Assembly (NCBI RefSeq): GCF_001042475.2
Contig: NZ_LECW02000045.1
Coordinates: 248,001 to 312,000, forward strand
Source: Bacillus glycinifermentans
Lineage (GTDB): Bacteria > Bacillota > Bacilli > Bacillales > Bacillaceae
Direction: 5' to 3'
DNA length: 64,000 nt
Position 1 is the stretch's first letter. The number at the start of each line of letters is the position of its first letter. Position numbers and translations under genes: made by a program. Below the pieces are notes generated by a model. It ran no database searches and was not told where the DNA came from. It was given only the letters and a program-made list of their open reading frames with translations. This document shows positions 9,142 through 17,109 of this stretch, piece by piece.

Positions 9142-9207
9142 TTGCTCTGTTAGTTAAATTTTTAGGAAAAAATTGAGTAGAATTTACTATTTTGAAGTAG
9201 CTTTTTT

Positions 9208-9221
9208 TGTAAGCGTTTCAA
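9208..9221 (+). promoter_or_regulatory. Candidate cre-like site before mleN
   Basis: TGTAAGCGTTTCAA has the centre of a CcpA site but mismatches in the right arm. It lies about 20 bp before the mleN start, a roadblock position for catabolite repression. Confidence 0.35.
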
Positions 9222-9240
9222 TAACAAGGGGGACTCCAGG

Positions 9241-10638
9241 TTGAAAGAAGCACGGTTACCGTCAATGACAGAAATTATCATTGTATTAGGTGCATTTTTA
9301 GCAATCGTTTGTTCGTTTACAGTAAAATTTAATTTGCCGATACAGCTGGCATTATTCATATCATGGTTTTTGGTGATTTTGCTCGGGCTGCGCCTGGGCC
9401 ACCGTTATGAAGATTTGCAGAAATCGATTACAACAGGGATTACCAACGGTCTTGAAGCGATATTAATCCTCATTGCCGTCGGCGCTCTGATCGGCACGTG
9501 GATAGCCGGCGGAGTTGTTCCGACTTTGATCTATTACGGGCTCGAATTTATTCATCCGAGCATATTCCTGCTTGCCACGCTCATTATTTGTTCGATTACG
9601 TCTGTTGCGACAGGTACGTCATGGGGAACCGTCGGTACGGCCGGAATTGCGATGATGGCGATCGGGGAAGGTCTGGGACTGCCCCTTCCGCTCGTAGCCG
9701 GCGCCGTTTTATCAGGTGCGTATTTTGGCGATAAATTATCACCGCTTTCAGACAGTACGGTGCTTGCTTCATCTTTATCAAAAGTCGAAGTCATCTCCCA
9801 CGTAAGGGCGATGCTGTATTTATCGATTCCCGCATATATCATCACGGCGGTGCTCTTTACCGTTACGGGATTTATTTACGGGGGTAAAAACGTTGATTTG
9901 GAGAAAGTCGAGTTTTTGAAGCAGTCGCTGCAGAACACGTTTGACATTCATATTTGGATGCTTGTTCCGGCGATCGTCGTCATCGTTCTTCTGGCGATGA
10001 GAAAGCCTTCCGTACCGACGATTGCAATCGGCGCTCTTTTGGGAGCCATCTGGGCGGCTGTATTCCAGGGAATGAATTTTTCCGATGCGCTCGGAACAGC
10101 GTACAGCGGTTTTTCGATTGATACCGGCATTAAATTTATGGACCAGCTTCTGAACCGCGGAGGAATCGAGGGAATGCTCAGCTCTGTCGTCGTCATTATC
10201 CTCGGCCTTGGATTTGGAGGGCTTCTGGAACATTTAGGCGTTTTGAAAGTAATTGTGTCCAAGTTCCAAAAAAAGCTGACATCTGCTGGAAATGTAACGC
10301 TTTCGACGCTCATTGTCGCCTTTTTAGGGAACGTGTTTGGCTGCGCCATGTACGTTTCGCTGATTTTAACGCCGAAGATCATGGAGAAAAGCTATGACAA
10401 GCTCCGCATCGACCGGAGGGTGCTGTCAAGAAACGCCGAGGTCGGAGGGACCATGACATCCGGAATGGTGCCTTGGTCAGACAACGGGATTTATATGGCC
10501 GGAATTTTAGGCATCTCCACCTTCAGTTACTTGCCGTTCATGTGGATGAGCTTCGTTTCAGTCGGACTCGCGATTTTGTACGGATATACCGGGAAATTCA
10601 TCTGGTATACGGATCAAAAGGATTCATCGGTGCAGTAG
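9241..10638 (+). CDS. mleN: NhaC-family malate/lactate antiporter MleN
   Basis: A 465-residue membrane protein with about 11-12 hydrophobic helices, of the NhaC Na+/H+ antiporter family. In B. subtilis the orthologue exchanges malate and Na+ for lactate and H+. Conserved features include TSVATGTSWGTVGTAG and GDKLSPLSDST. The start is a TTG at 9241 with AAGGGGGA upstream; the next in-frame ATG would remove the N-terminal residues before helix 1. mleA follows after 33 bp, an obvious malate uptake-decarboxylation pair. Confidence 0.88.
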   Translation: MKEARLPSMTEIIIVLGAFLAIVCSFTVKFNLPIQLALFISWFLVILLGLRLGHRYEDLQKSITTGITNGLEAILILIAVGALIGTWIAGGVVPTLIYYGLEFIHPSIFLLATLIICSITSVATGTSWGTVGTAGIAMMAIGEGLGLPLPLVAGAVLSGAYFGDKLSPLSDSTVLASSLSKVEVISHVRAMLYLSIPAYIITAVLFTVTGFIYGGKNVDLEKVEFLKQSLQNTFDIHIWMLVPAIVVIVLLAMRKPSVPTIAIGALLGAIWAAVFQGMNFSDALGTAYSGFSIDTGIKFMDQLLNRGGIEGMLSSVVVIILGLGFGGLLEHLGVLKVIVSKFQKKLTSAGNVTLSTLIVAFLGNVFGCAMYVSLILTPKIMEKSYDKLRIDRRVLSRNAEVGGTMTSGMVPWSDNGIYMAGILGISTFSYLPFMWMSFVSVGLAILYGYTGKFIWYTDQKDSSVQ

Positions 10639-10671
10639 CAGCTGATATCAAATCATTGGAGGTATTCTGTG

Positions 10672-11991
10672 ATGAATGGCAAAAATATTATTCGCAATTT
10701 AATGATCGAAATTCCTTCAGCACCCGGAAACCTTGGGAAAGTGACCACGGCGATCGGCCTGGCGGGCGGTGATATCGGAGAGATCGAGACGATCAAGGTC
10801 GGGCCGCATTATACGATGAGGAGCATCACGGTTCAAGTCGAGCATGAAGAACAGCTGACCGAAATTCTTGGTGTGATCCGCAATTTAAAGGACGGCATTC
10901 ATCTTCATACCGTTTCTGACGACGTCCTTTCCGCTCACGAAGGCGGAAAGATTCACATGAAGAGCAAAATGCCGATCAGGTCGCTCGCAGACTTGAGACG
11001 GGTGTATACGCCCGGAGTCGCCAACGTGTGCGAAATTATTAAAGAAGAACCGCAAAAAGCAAAGATTTACACGGGAATCGGCAATTCGGTGGCCATCGTG
11101 ACGGACGGAACCGCTATTCTCGGCTTAGGGGACATCGGCCCTGTCGCCGGAATGCCGGTCATGGAAGGAAAAGCCGCTCTTTTTGACCAGCTTGCCGGAA
11201 TCAGCGGCATACCGATTTTGCTGGATACGAAAAATCCTGATGAGATCGTCCAGACGGTGAAAAACATCGCGCCGGGATTCAACGGGATCCTGCTCGAAGA
11301 TATCGGTTCTCCGCATTGTTTTGAAGTCGAGGAGCGCCTGAAACAGGAACTGGACATCCCTGTGATGCATGATGACCAGCATGGCACTGCCGTTGTTACG
11401 CTTGCGGCGGCGATTTCGGCAGCTAAAAGCGCGGGAGTCGACCTGAAGCAGGCACACGTCGGCCAAATCGGCCTCGGCGCCGCAGGCGTTGCCATCTGCC
11501 GGATGTTTATGGCGTACGGAGTGAAACGGGTCGTCGGAACAGATAAATCGATGGAAGCAATGGCCCGCTTGGAGAATTACGGCGGACACGCAGCTGAAAG
11601 CATTGAAGAGCTGATGGAAAGCTGCGACATCGTTATCGCGACGACGGGCGTTCCGGGGCTGATCGATAAAAAATGGGTTCGCGAAGGCCAGGTAATTCTG
11701 GCTTTGTCCAATCCGAAGCCTGAGATTGAGCCCGAAGAAGCGCTCAAGGCAGGAGCGGCTTATGCTGCAGACGGGCGGTCTGTCAACAATGTTCTCGGAT
11801 TCCCGGGCATTTTCAGAGGCGCGCTGAATGCAAGAGCGGAATCGATCACACATCCGATGCTCGTTGCCGCAGCCGAGGCCATTGCTTCCTGTACAAAACA
11901 AGGCGATTTAGTACCCGATCCGCTGAACCCCGACGTTCATGAGATTGTCGCCGAAGCTGTGGAAAGAGCAACGCTTTCGAGCGGGAGATAA
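10672..11991 (+). CDS. mleA: NAD-dependent malic enzyme with N-terminal ACT domain
   Basis: Malic enzyme of about 439 residues converting malate to pyruvate and CO2. An ACT-like regulatory domain occupies about residues 1-85. Then come the catalytic N domain (RVYTPGVANV, GTAILGLGD, EDIGSPHCFEVEE, HDDQHGTAV) and the NAD-binding domain (IGLGAAGVAICRMF). The ATG at 10672 is preferred over the GTG at 10669 because GGAGG is 9 nt upstream. Co-transcription with mleN is likely. Confidence 0.9.
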   Translation: MNGKNIIRNLMIEIPSAPGNLGKVTTAIGLAGGDIGEIETIKVGPHYTMRSITVQVEHEEQLTEILGVIRNLKDGIHLHTVSDDVLSAHEGGKIHMKSKMPIRSLADLRRVYTPGVANVCEIIKEEPQKAKIYTGIGNSVAIVTDGTAILGLGDIGPVAGMPVMEGKAALFDQLAGISGIPILLDTKNPDEIVQTVKNIAPGFNGILLEDIGSPHCFEVEERLKQELDIPVMHDDQHGTAVVTLAAAISAAKSAGVDLKQAHVGQIGLGAAGVAICRMFMAYGVKRVVGTDKSMEAMARLENYGGHAAESIEELMESCDIVIATTGVPGLIDKKWVREGQVILALSNPKPEIEPEEALKAGAAYAADGRSVNNVLGFPGIFRGALNARAESITHPMLVAAAEAIASCTKQGDLVPDPLNPDVHEIVAEAVERATLSSGR

Positions 11992-11996
11992 TACGG

Positions 11997-12042
11997 ACGG
12001 CAGCTGCTTTATCGTAATACAGATAAGGCGGCTGCCGTTTTT
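11997..12042 (+). terminator. Terminator of mleN-mleA
   Basis: Long stem ACGGCAGC-tGC-TTATC / GATAA-GC-GCTGCCGT followed by TTTTT. It overlaps the last codons of the convergent DUF1259 gene. Confidence 0.85.
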
Positions 12043-12398
12043 CTTGCAAAAATTAAGGGCGGTTCGACAGATTGGAAATGAATGTACAAAAGATTCGGCC
12101 TCGTAAAGATCCAATGGTTATGCAAAGCGCTGATGATGAGTCCCTGATCGGCAAGCCGTTTTGTAAAAAGAGGAATTTCTTCAGGTAAAATGGCGATTTC
12201 CGCCATATTCAAGGCGATTCCGTGTTGATCCAGCGACTCGAACATCACTTCTTTCATCGCAATTCCCCGGCTCGGCCTTCCCTGAACAGAGACGTTTATA
12301 TTCCGTTTTATGCTGACAGAACAAACACCGTGTTCCACTTTTGCCTCTCCATTCAATATTTGCCCAAATTGCCGGCAAAGCGTATGAAAATGTTGCAT
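12009..12398 (-). CDS. DUF1259 (LppY/LpqO-like) family protein
   Basis: A 129-residue protein of the DUF1259 type, recognised from GVCSVSIKRN and ISALHNHW. No signal peptide is apparent, and it is shorter than exported DUF1259 proteins, which often carry two copies of the unit. Function is not established. The start has AATGGAGG upstream. It is convergent with mleA and 87 bp downstream of ywcJ in the same orientation, with no obvious terminator between them. Confidence 0.65.
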   Translation of the reverse strand: MQHFHTLCRQFGQILNGEAKVEHGVCSVSIKRNINVSVQGRPSRGIAMKEVMFESLDQHGIALNMAEIAILPEEIPLFTKRLADQGLIISALHNHWIFTRPNLLYIHFQSVEPPLIFARKTAAALSVLR

Positions 12399-12485
12399 GG
12401 CCGAACCTCCATTTTAAAAAGTAGTAAGATTTTATGAGTCTCCCCATCTTTTCATACCGCTTTTTGCAAATGGAAACTGCTGCTC

Positions 12486-13274
12486 CTACTTGATCATGTC
12501 CTCTGATCCCGGCGCGTTCGCGAAGTGGTACATGAAGCCCATCATAAAAGCTCCGCCGACGATGTTCCCCAATGTAACGGGGATTAAATTGCGAACCGCC
12601 CCATATAACGAAATGGTGTCCGGATGGTCGGTCACCAAAGCGACGGCGAAGGTGGCCATGTTGGCAATGCTGTGCTCATATCCGGAAATAAAGAAACAAA
12701 ACACAAACAGCATCATGGAGAACATTTTTGCACCGTCGCCTTTTTGGGACATCGGAATAAAAAAGGCAAGACAGACGAGCCAGTTGCAAAGAATCGCCCT
12801 GAAAAACAGTTCTGTCATCGGCGAATTCATCTTATGTTCGGCCGCGCTCAGCAAAAAGCTGTTGACGGACGAATCCTTGAACAATCCCGTTGAGAAAATG
12901 AGGCCTGCGAATAAGATGGCGCCCATTAAATTTCCTGCATAACTGAACAGCCACATCCCGATGGCATCAAGCCAGCGCATTTTTTTGCGAAGCGCCGCAA
13001 ATGTATAATAAAACGTGTTTCCCGTAAATAAATCTCCCCCGCCGTAAACAATCAGAATAATGGCTCCCCCAAATGTAACCGCGGCAATCGGATATGTGAA
13101 CGGAGACTGTTCAAGATAAAAAAAATTCCCCGTTTTAAATGCGACGATCACGCCAAACCCGATGAACATGCTTGCCAGCATGGATCGCAAAAAATAGCGA
13201 AGCGGGCTCTCTTTAAAGATGCTGCATTTTTTCAATGCGAGCTCCTCTACTAACATGAGCGATTTGGTTTCCAT
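12486..13274 (-). CDS. ywcJ: Formate/nitrite channel family protein YwcJ
   Basis: A 262-residue integral membrane protein with six helices of the FocA/NirC fold; GGGDLFTGNTFY and FFISGYEHSIANM correspond to family signatures. It should move formate, nitrite or a related small anion. The start at 13274 has only a modest GGTGGT site; Met7 is an alternative. The symbol follows B. subtilis ywcJ, a known Rex target, and a perfect Rex operator lies upstream here. The substrate is not known from sequence. Confidence 0.82.
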   Translation of the reverse strand: METKSLMLVEELALKKCSIFKESPLRYFLRSMLASMFIGFGVIVAFKTGNFFYLEQSPFTYPIAAVTFGGAIILIVYGGGDLFTGNTFYYTFAALRKKMRWLDAIGMWLFSYAGNLMGAILFAGLIFSTGLFKDSSVNSFLLSAAEHKMNSPMTELFFRAILCNWLVCLAFFIPMSQKGDGAKMFSMMLFVFCFFISGYEHSIANMATFAVALVTDHPDTISLYGAVRNLIPVTLGNIVGGAFMMGFMYHFANAPGSEDMIK

Positions 13275-13318
13275 GTTGTACCACCACCGTGAAGTAAGGA
13301 TCTTAGATTACGAACATA

Positions 13319-13324
13319 AGTATA
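13319..13324 (-). promoter_or_regulatory. Candidate ywcJ -10 element
   Basis: TATACT on the minus strand, 45 bp before ywcJ, with no recognisable -35; the Rex-type palindrome starts 5 bp further upstream and covers the -35 region. Confidence 0.45.
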
Positions 13325-13328
13325 GCAG

Positions 13329-13354
13329 GATATTGTGAAGCATTTCACAATATC
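13329..13354. promoter_or_regulatory. Rex operator (also a perfect Fnr-type box) upstream of ywcJ
   Basis: An uninterrupted palindrome with 11-bp arms GATATTGTGAA and TTCACAATATC around GCAT. The core TTGTGAA-N4-TTCACAA equals the Rex consensus and equally fits TGTGA-N6-TCACA for Fnr. It covers the -35 region of the candidate ywcJ promoter, fitting NADH-sensitive repression. Confidence 0.85.
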
Positions 13355-13476
13355 TATGGATTTTATGTGAACAAATACATCGGGTAAAATCGTCCATAAG
13401 TATGAGAAAGTGAAGACAGCCTATCGAACGCTTTTCATTTGTTCAGCTTTTTTGTATAAAGTGGGGGGTGATGGAA

Positions 13477-14346
13477 TTGGACGTAAAGAAAATCATTGAT
13501 AAAGCGGTGCGGGCATCCGCACGTGATCATGCTGTTCAGAGGATGACAGAAGCAGGCGGGGGCGACATCAACCGGTCTTTTCTCGTGGATACGGACAAAA
13601 CCAGGCTTTTCGTCAAGATAAACGATGGAGTGCCGGCCGACTTTTTCGAAAAGGAAGCCATGGGACTTGCAGAACTGAAAAAAACCGGCGCCGTAAACGT
13701 TCCTGACGTGATCGGATATAACGGCAAAAGCGATCCGGAGCGATTCCTTGTTCTTTCTTATATTAAGGATACCCGCTCTCCAGGGGCGGAGGAAAGGCTT
13801 GGCGAACAGCTCGCCGCCATGCACCGGACGGAGAAGCCGTTTTACGGATTGGGGCATGACAATTACATCGGCACCTTTCAGCAGGAGAACGGCGAATATG
13901 ACAGCTGGCCGGCCTATTACCGGGAAAAAAGGCTGATTCCGCAAATCGGGCTCGCACTTAAGAAAGGATTTTTGAATGAAAGGCAGGCGGAGAAGCATGT
14001 CAGGCTTGCGGAAACGATTTCCCGCTGGCTCCCCGGCAAGCCCTGCGCATCCGTGCTTCATGGAGATCTATGGGGAGGCAACTGGATGACGGGGGAGGAC
14101 GGCTCTCCATATCTCATCGATCCGGCCGTTTTATACGGGGACTTCCGGATGGATTTGGCGATGACCGCACTGTTCGGGGGTTTCACTGAGAGGTTTTACA
14201 GCGCCTATGAAGCGGCGTCGAAAGAACCGCTTAACCGCGACATTTGGCCTTTATACCAGCTGTTTTATGTATACATGCATTTGAATTCTTTCGGAGAAAG
14301 CTACTTGCCTCATGCGGAAAGAATTGTAAAACGGTATATGGGCTAA
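13477..14346 (+). CDS. Fructosamine kinase family protein
   Basis: A kinase of about 289 residues of the fructosamine-3-kinase/APH fold: nucleotide loop GGGDINRSF, catalytic loop HGDLWGGNW and metal-binding DPAVLYGDFRMDLAM. It likely phosphorylates ketosamines such as fructoselysine or glycated amines in the cytoplasm. Start choice is awkward: GTG at 13468 and ATG at 13471 overlap the GGGGGTGAT ribosome site, while a TTG at 13477 is correctly spaced; I chose the TTG. It stands alone with its own terminator. Confidence 0.8.
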   Translation: MDVKKIIDKAVRASARDHAVQRMTEAGGGDINRSFLVDTDKTRLFVKINDGVPADFFEKEAMGLAELKKTGAVNVPDVIGYNGKSDPERFLVLSYIKDTRSPGAEERLGEQLAAMHRTEKPFYGLGHDNYIGTFQQENGEYDSWPAYYREKRLIPQIGLALKKGFLNERQAEKHVRLAETISRWLPGKPCASVLHGDLWGGNWMTGEDGSPYLIDPAVLYGDFRMDLAMTALFGGFTERFYSAYEAASKEPLNRDIWPLYQLFYVYMHLNSFGESYLPHAERIVKRYMG

Positions 14347-14374
14347 AAAATACCGATATTGTGACAGATTCAGG

Positions 14375-14398
14375 ACACCCTTTCAGGGGTGTTTTTTT
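14375..14398 (+). terminator. Terminator of the fructosamine kinase gene
   Basis: Stem ACACCC / GGGTGT, short loop, then TTTTTTT. Confidence 0.8.
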
Positions 14399-14543
14399 AT
14401 TGATCGGCCGGGCCTTTTAAAGTTTTATGGTAAATAAAACCTATTTGCCGTCAAAAAACGTTTGATTTTTAGTCAAGATTCGGTCACAAATCGACCCATT
14501 TTTTAGGTAATTAGATCTTTTTTTCTATAAACAAACGGTGTAA

Positions 14544-14561
14544 ATTACTTATATAAGTAAT
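14544..14561. promoter_or_regulatory. Perfect 18-bp palindrome in the cydA upstream region
   Basis: ATTACTTATATAAGTAAT reads identically on both strands, about 140 bp before cydA. It matches neither Rex nor cre consensus. It sits just upstream of the candidate promoter, where an activator would bind. The binding protein is unknown. Confidence 0.5.
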
Positions 14562-14568
14562 CTCAAGA

Positions 14569-14596
14569 TTGATTTATAAGTCTATTGTATTAATTT
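14569..14596 (+). promoter_or_regulatory. Candidate cydABCD promoter
   Basis: TTGATT and TAATTT separated by 16 bp; transcription from near 14603 would give a leader of about 100 nt that carries the cre-like and Rex-like sites. Moderate match only. Confidence 0.4.
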
Positions 14597-14613
14597 GAAA
14601 GAAACACCTTTTT

Positions 14614-14627
14614 GGTAACCGTTTGCG
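14614..14627. promoter_or_regulatory. Candidate cre site in the cydA leader
   Basis: GGTAACCGTTTGCG keeps the CG centre and most of the cre pattern with about three mismatches. CcpA is known to act on B. subtilis cydA, so placement is plausible. Confidence 0.35.
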
Positions 14628-14645
14628 TCACCTTTCATAGCAATC

Positions 14646-14663
14646 TTGTGAAATCTTGAACAA
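14646..14663. promoter_or_regulatory. Rex-like operator upstream of cydA
   Basis: TTGTGAAATCTTGAACAA has a perfect left arm and two mismatches in the right arm of TTGTGAA-N4-TTCACAA. It ends 39 bp before the cydA start. cydABCD is an established Rex target in B. subtilis. Confidence 0.6.
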
Positions 14664-14702
14664 TCTGATGGAGCATATCAATGGAAATGGAGGAAGCAGG
14701 GA

Positions 14703-16106
14703 ATGAACGAATTAATCTTAGCCCGGTTTCAATTCGCTTCAACGACGATCTTTCACTTTATTTTTGTGCCGATGTCGATCGGGCTCGTCTTTATGGTTGC
14801 CTTGATGGAAACCCTTTACGTTGTAAAGAAAAAAGACATTTACCGGACGATGGCGAAGTTTTGGGGGCACTTATTTTTAATTAACTTTGCAGTCGGTGTC
14901 GTCACGGGAATTTTGCAGGAGTTTCAGTTTGGCATGAACTGGTCGGAATATTCCCGATTTGTCGGCGACGTTTTCGGCGCGCCGCTTGCTGTTGAGGCGC
15001 TTTTGGCCTTCTTTATGGAGTCAACCTTCATCGGCTTATGGATATTCGGCTGGGACCGCCTTCCGAAAAAGGTTCATTTGCTTTCTATCTGGCTGGTGTC
15101 GATCGGCACGATGCTGTCCGCTTTTTGGATTTTGGCTGCCAACTCATTTATGCAGGAGCCGGTCGGTTTTGCGATTAAAAACGGACGGGCCGAGATGACC
15201 GATTTTCTTGCGATCATTAAAAACCCGCAGCTATGGGTTGAATTTCCGCACGTCATTTTCGGTGCGCTTGCTACGGGCTCGTTTTTTATCGCCGGCGTGA
15301 GCGCATTCAAAATGCTGAAAAAGCAGGAAATGAACTTTTTTAAAAAATCGTTTCAGATTGCGATGGTCGTCGCGCTGGTTTCAGGTATCGGCGTTGCCTT
15401 CAGCGGGCATGAGCAGGCACAGCACCTGATGAAGAGCCAGCCGATGAAGATGGCCGCAAGCGAAGCGCTGTGGGATGACAGCGGAGACCCGGCCGCATGG
15501 ACCATGCTTGCCGACATCGACACGGACAAGCAGGTGAACAAGTCTGAAATCAGCATTCCGTATGCGCTCAGCTATCTGGCTTACAAAAAATTCAGCGGCG
15601 ATGTGCCGGGGATGAAAACACTTCAAAAGGAATACGAAAAAAAATATGGAGAAGGAAACTATATTCCGCCGGTAAAAACGACGTTTTGGAGTTTCAGGAT
15701 CATGGCCGGCGCGGGAATTCTCATGATTATCGCCGCGTTGACAGGGCTTTTCCTAAGCTTCCGCAAAAAGCTTGAGACGAGCAAATGGTTTTTGCGGGTG
15801 ATGGTCGGGCTGATCGCATTTCCGTTTATCGCCAACACGGCGGGCTGGATCATGACGGAGATCGGACGGCAGCCGTGGACGGTGTTTGGCATTTTAACGA
15901 CCGCACAGTCCGTTTCACCGAATGTATCTGCGGGAATGCTTCTGTTCTCGGTGATCGCGTTCACAGCGATTTATCTCGTATTGGCGATTATCCTTGTCTA
16001 CTTGTTTGTCCGCGAAATTAAAAAAGGGGCGCAGCACCATGATCATCATGAAGCTGCCGTTTCGACAGACCCGTTTGATCAGGAGGTTTACCATGGTATC
16101 TCTTAA
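14703..16106 (+). CDS. cydA: Cytochrome bd quinol oxidase subunit I
   Basis: A 467-residue membrane subunit of cytochrome bd with heme-ligand region FHFIFVPMSIG (His18), GRQPWTVFGILTT and a short Q-loop as in Bacillus. It oxidises menaquinol and reduces oxygen to water under low oxygen. The start has GGAGG 9 nt upstream. First gene of cydABCD; cydB overlaps its end by 14 bp. Confidence 0.96.
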   Translation: MNELILARFQFASTTIFHFIFVPMSIGLVFMVALMETLYVVKKKDIYRTMAKFWGHLFLINFAVGVVTGILQEFQFGMNWSEYSRFVGDVFGAPLAVEALLAFFMESTFIGLWIFGWDRLPKKVHLLSIWLVSIGTMLSAFWILAANSFMQEPVGFAIKNGRAEMTDFLAIIKNPQLWVEFPHVIFGALATGSFFIAGVSAFKMLKKQEMNFFKKSFQIAMVVALVSGIGVAFSGHEQAQHLMKSQPMKMAASEALWDDSGDPAAWTMLADIDTDKQVNKSEISIPYALSYLAYKKFSGDVPGMKTLQKEYEKKYGEGNYIPPVKTTFWSFRIMAGAGILMIIAALTGLFLSFRKKLETSKWFLRVMVGLIAFPFIANTAGWIMTEIGRQPWTVFGILTTAQSVSPNVSAGMLLFSVIAFTAIYLVLAIILVYLFVREIKKGAQHHDHHEAAVSTDPFDQEVYHGIS

Positions 16107-17109
16107 TGAGCTTTGGTTCATATTAGTCGCTGTGTTGTTCGTGGGATTTTTCTTTCTGGAAGGTTTCGATTTCGGGGTCGGCATGGCGACCCGGTTTCTC
16201 GGGCGGAATGAGCTCGAACGCCGGGTGATGATCAATACGATCGGCCCCTTCTGGGATGCGAACGAAGTCTGGCTGCTGACCGGCGGCGGGGCGATTTTCG
16301 CCGCTTTTCCGAATTGGTACGCGACGATGTTCAGCGGATATTACATCCCGTTCGTCTTTGTGCTGCTTGCTTTGATCGGGCGCGGCGTCGCTTTTGAGTT
16401 CAGGGGAAAAGTAGAAACGGCCAAATGGACGAAGGCGTGGGACTGGGTCGTGTTTTTCGGCAGTCTTTTGCCACCGTTTTTGTTCGGCGTGCTGTTTACC
16501 AGCATTCTGCGCGGCATGCCAATTGACTCCGAGATGAACCTTCATGCCGGCTTTGCAGATTATGTGAATGTCTATTCGGTCACCGGCGGCGTCACCGTTA
16601 CGCTTCTATGCCTGCTTCACGGCCTGATCTTTATTACCCTCAGGACGGAGGATGATTTGCGGAACCGTGCAAGACGGCTGGCCGGAAAGGTCGTGTTCGC
16701 CGTTTTGGCTGCGCTTGTTGCGTTTGTCGCGCTGTCCGTCTTTGAAACCGATCTGTTCACAGGCCGAGGCTATGTGACGATTCCGCTTGCTGCTTTGATC
16801 GTCGTCTGCTACGTGCTGTCCATCGTATTTATGAAGCGAAAACGCGACGGCTGGACGTTTGCCATGACGGGAGCGGGAATCGCACTGACGGTCGGCACGA
16901 TATTTACGGCACTGTTTCCGCGCGTCATGATCAGTTCGGTCAAAAGCGCGTACGACTTGACGATCTACAATGCTTCATCAGGCGCTTATTCTTTAAAGGT
17001 CATGACGATCGTCGCGCTCACGCTGCTTCCATTTGTTCTCGGCTATCAAATCTGGAGCTACTACGTTTTCCGGAAACGCGTCAGCAGTAAGGAGCCTATG
17101 ATTTATTAA
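16093..17109 (+). CDS. cydB: Cytochrome bd quinol oxidase subunit II
   Basis: A 338-residue polytopic subunit with FFLEGFDFGVGM and TIGPFWDANEVWLLTGGGA, typical of CydB. The start MVSLNELWF at 16093 follows AGGAGG; a longer frame would run back about 100 bp into cydA. It overlaps cydA by 14 bp and its TAA overlaps the cydC ATG by one base. Confidence 0.96.
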   Translation: MVSLNELWFILVAVLFVGFFFLEGFDFGVGMATRFLGRNELERRVMINTIGPFWDANEVWLLTGGGAIFAAFPNWYATMFSGYYIPFVFVLLALIGRGVAFEFRGKVETAKWTKAWDWVVFFGSLLPPFLFGVLFTSILRGMPIDSEMNLHAGFADYVNVYSVTGGVTVTLLCLLHGLIFITLRTEDDLRNRARRLAGKVVFAVLAALVAFVALSVFETDLFTGRGYVTIPLAALIVVCYVLSIVFMKRKRDGWTFAMTGAGIALTVGTIFTALFPRVMISSVKSAYDLTIYNASSGAYSLKVMTIVALTLLPFVLGYQIWSYYVFRKRVSSKEPMIY

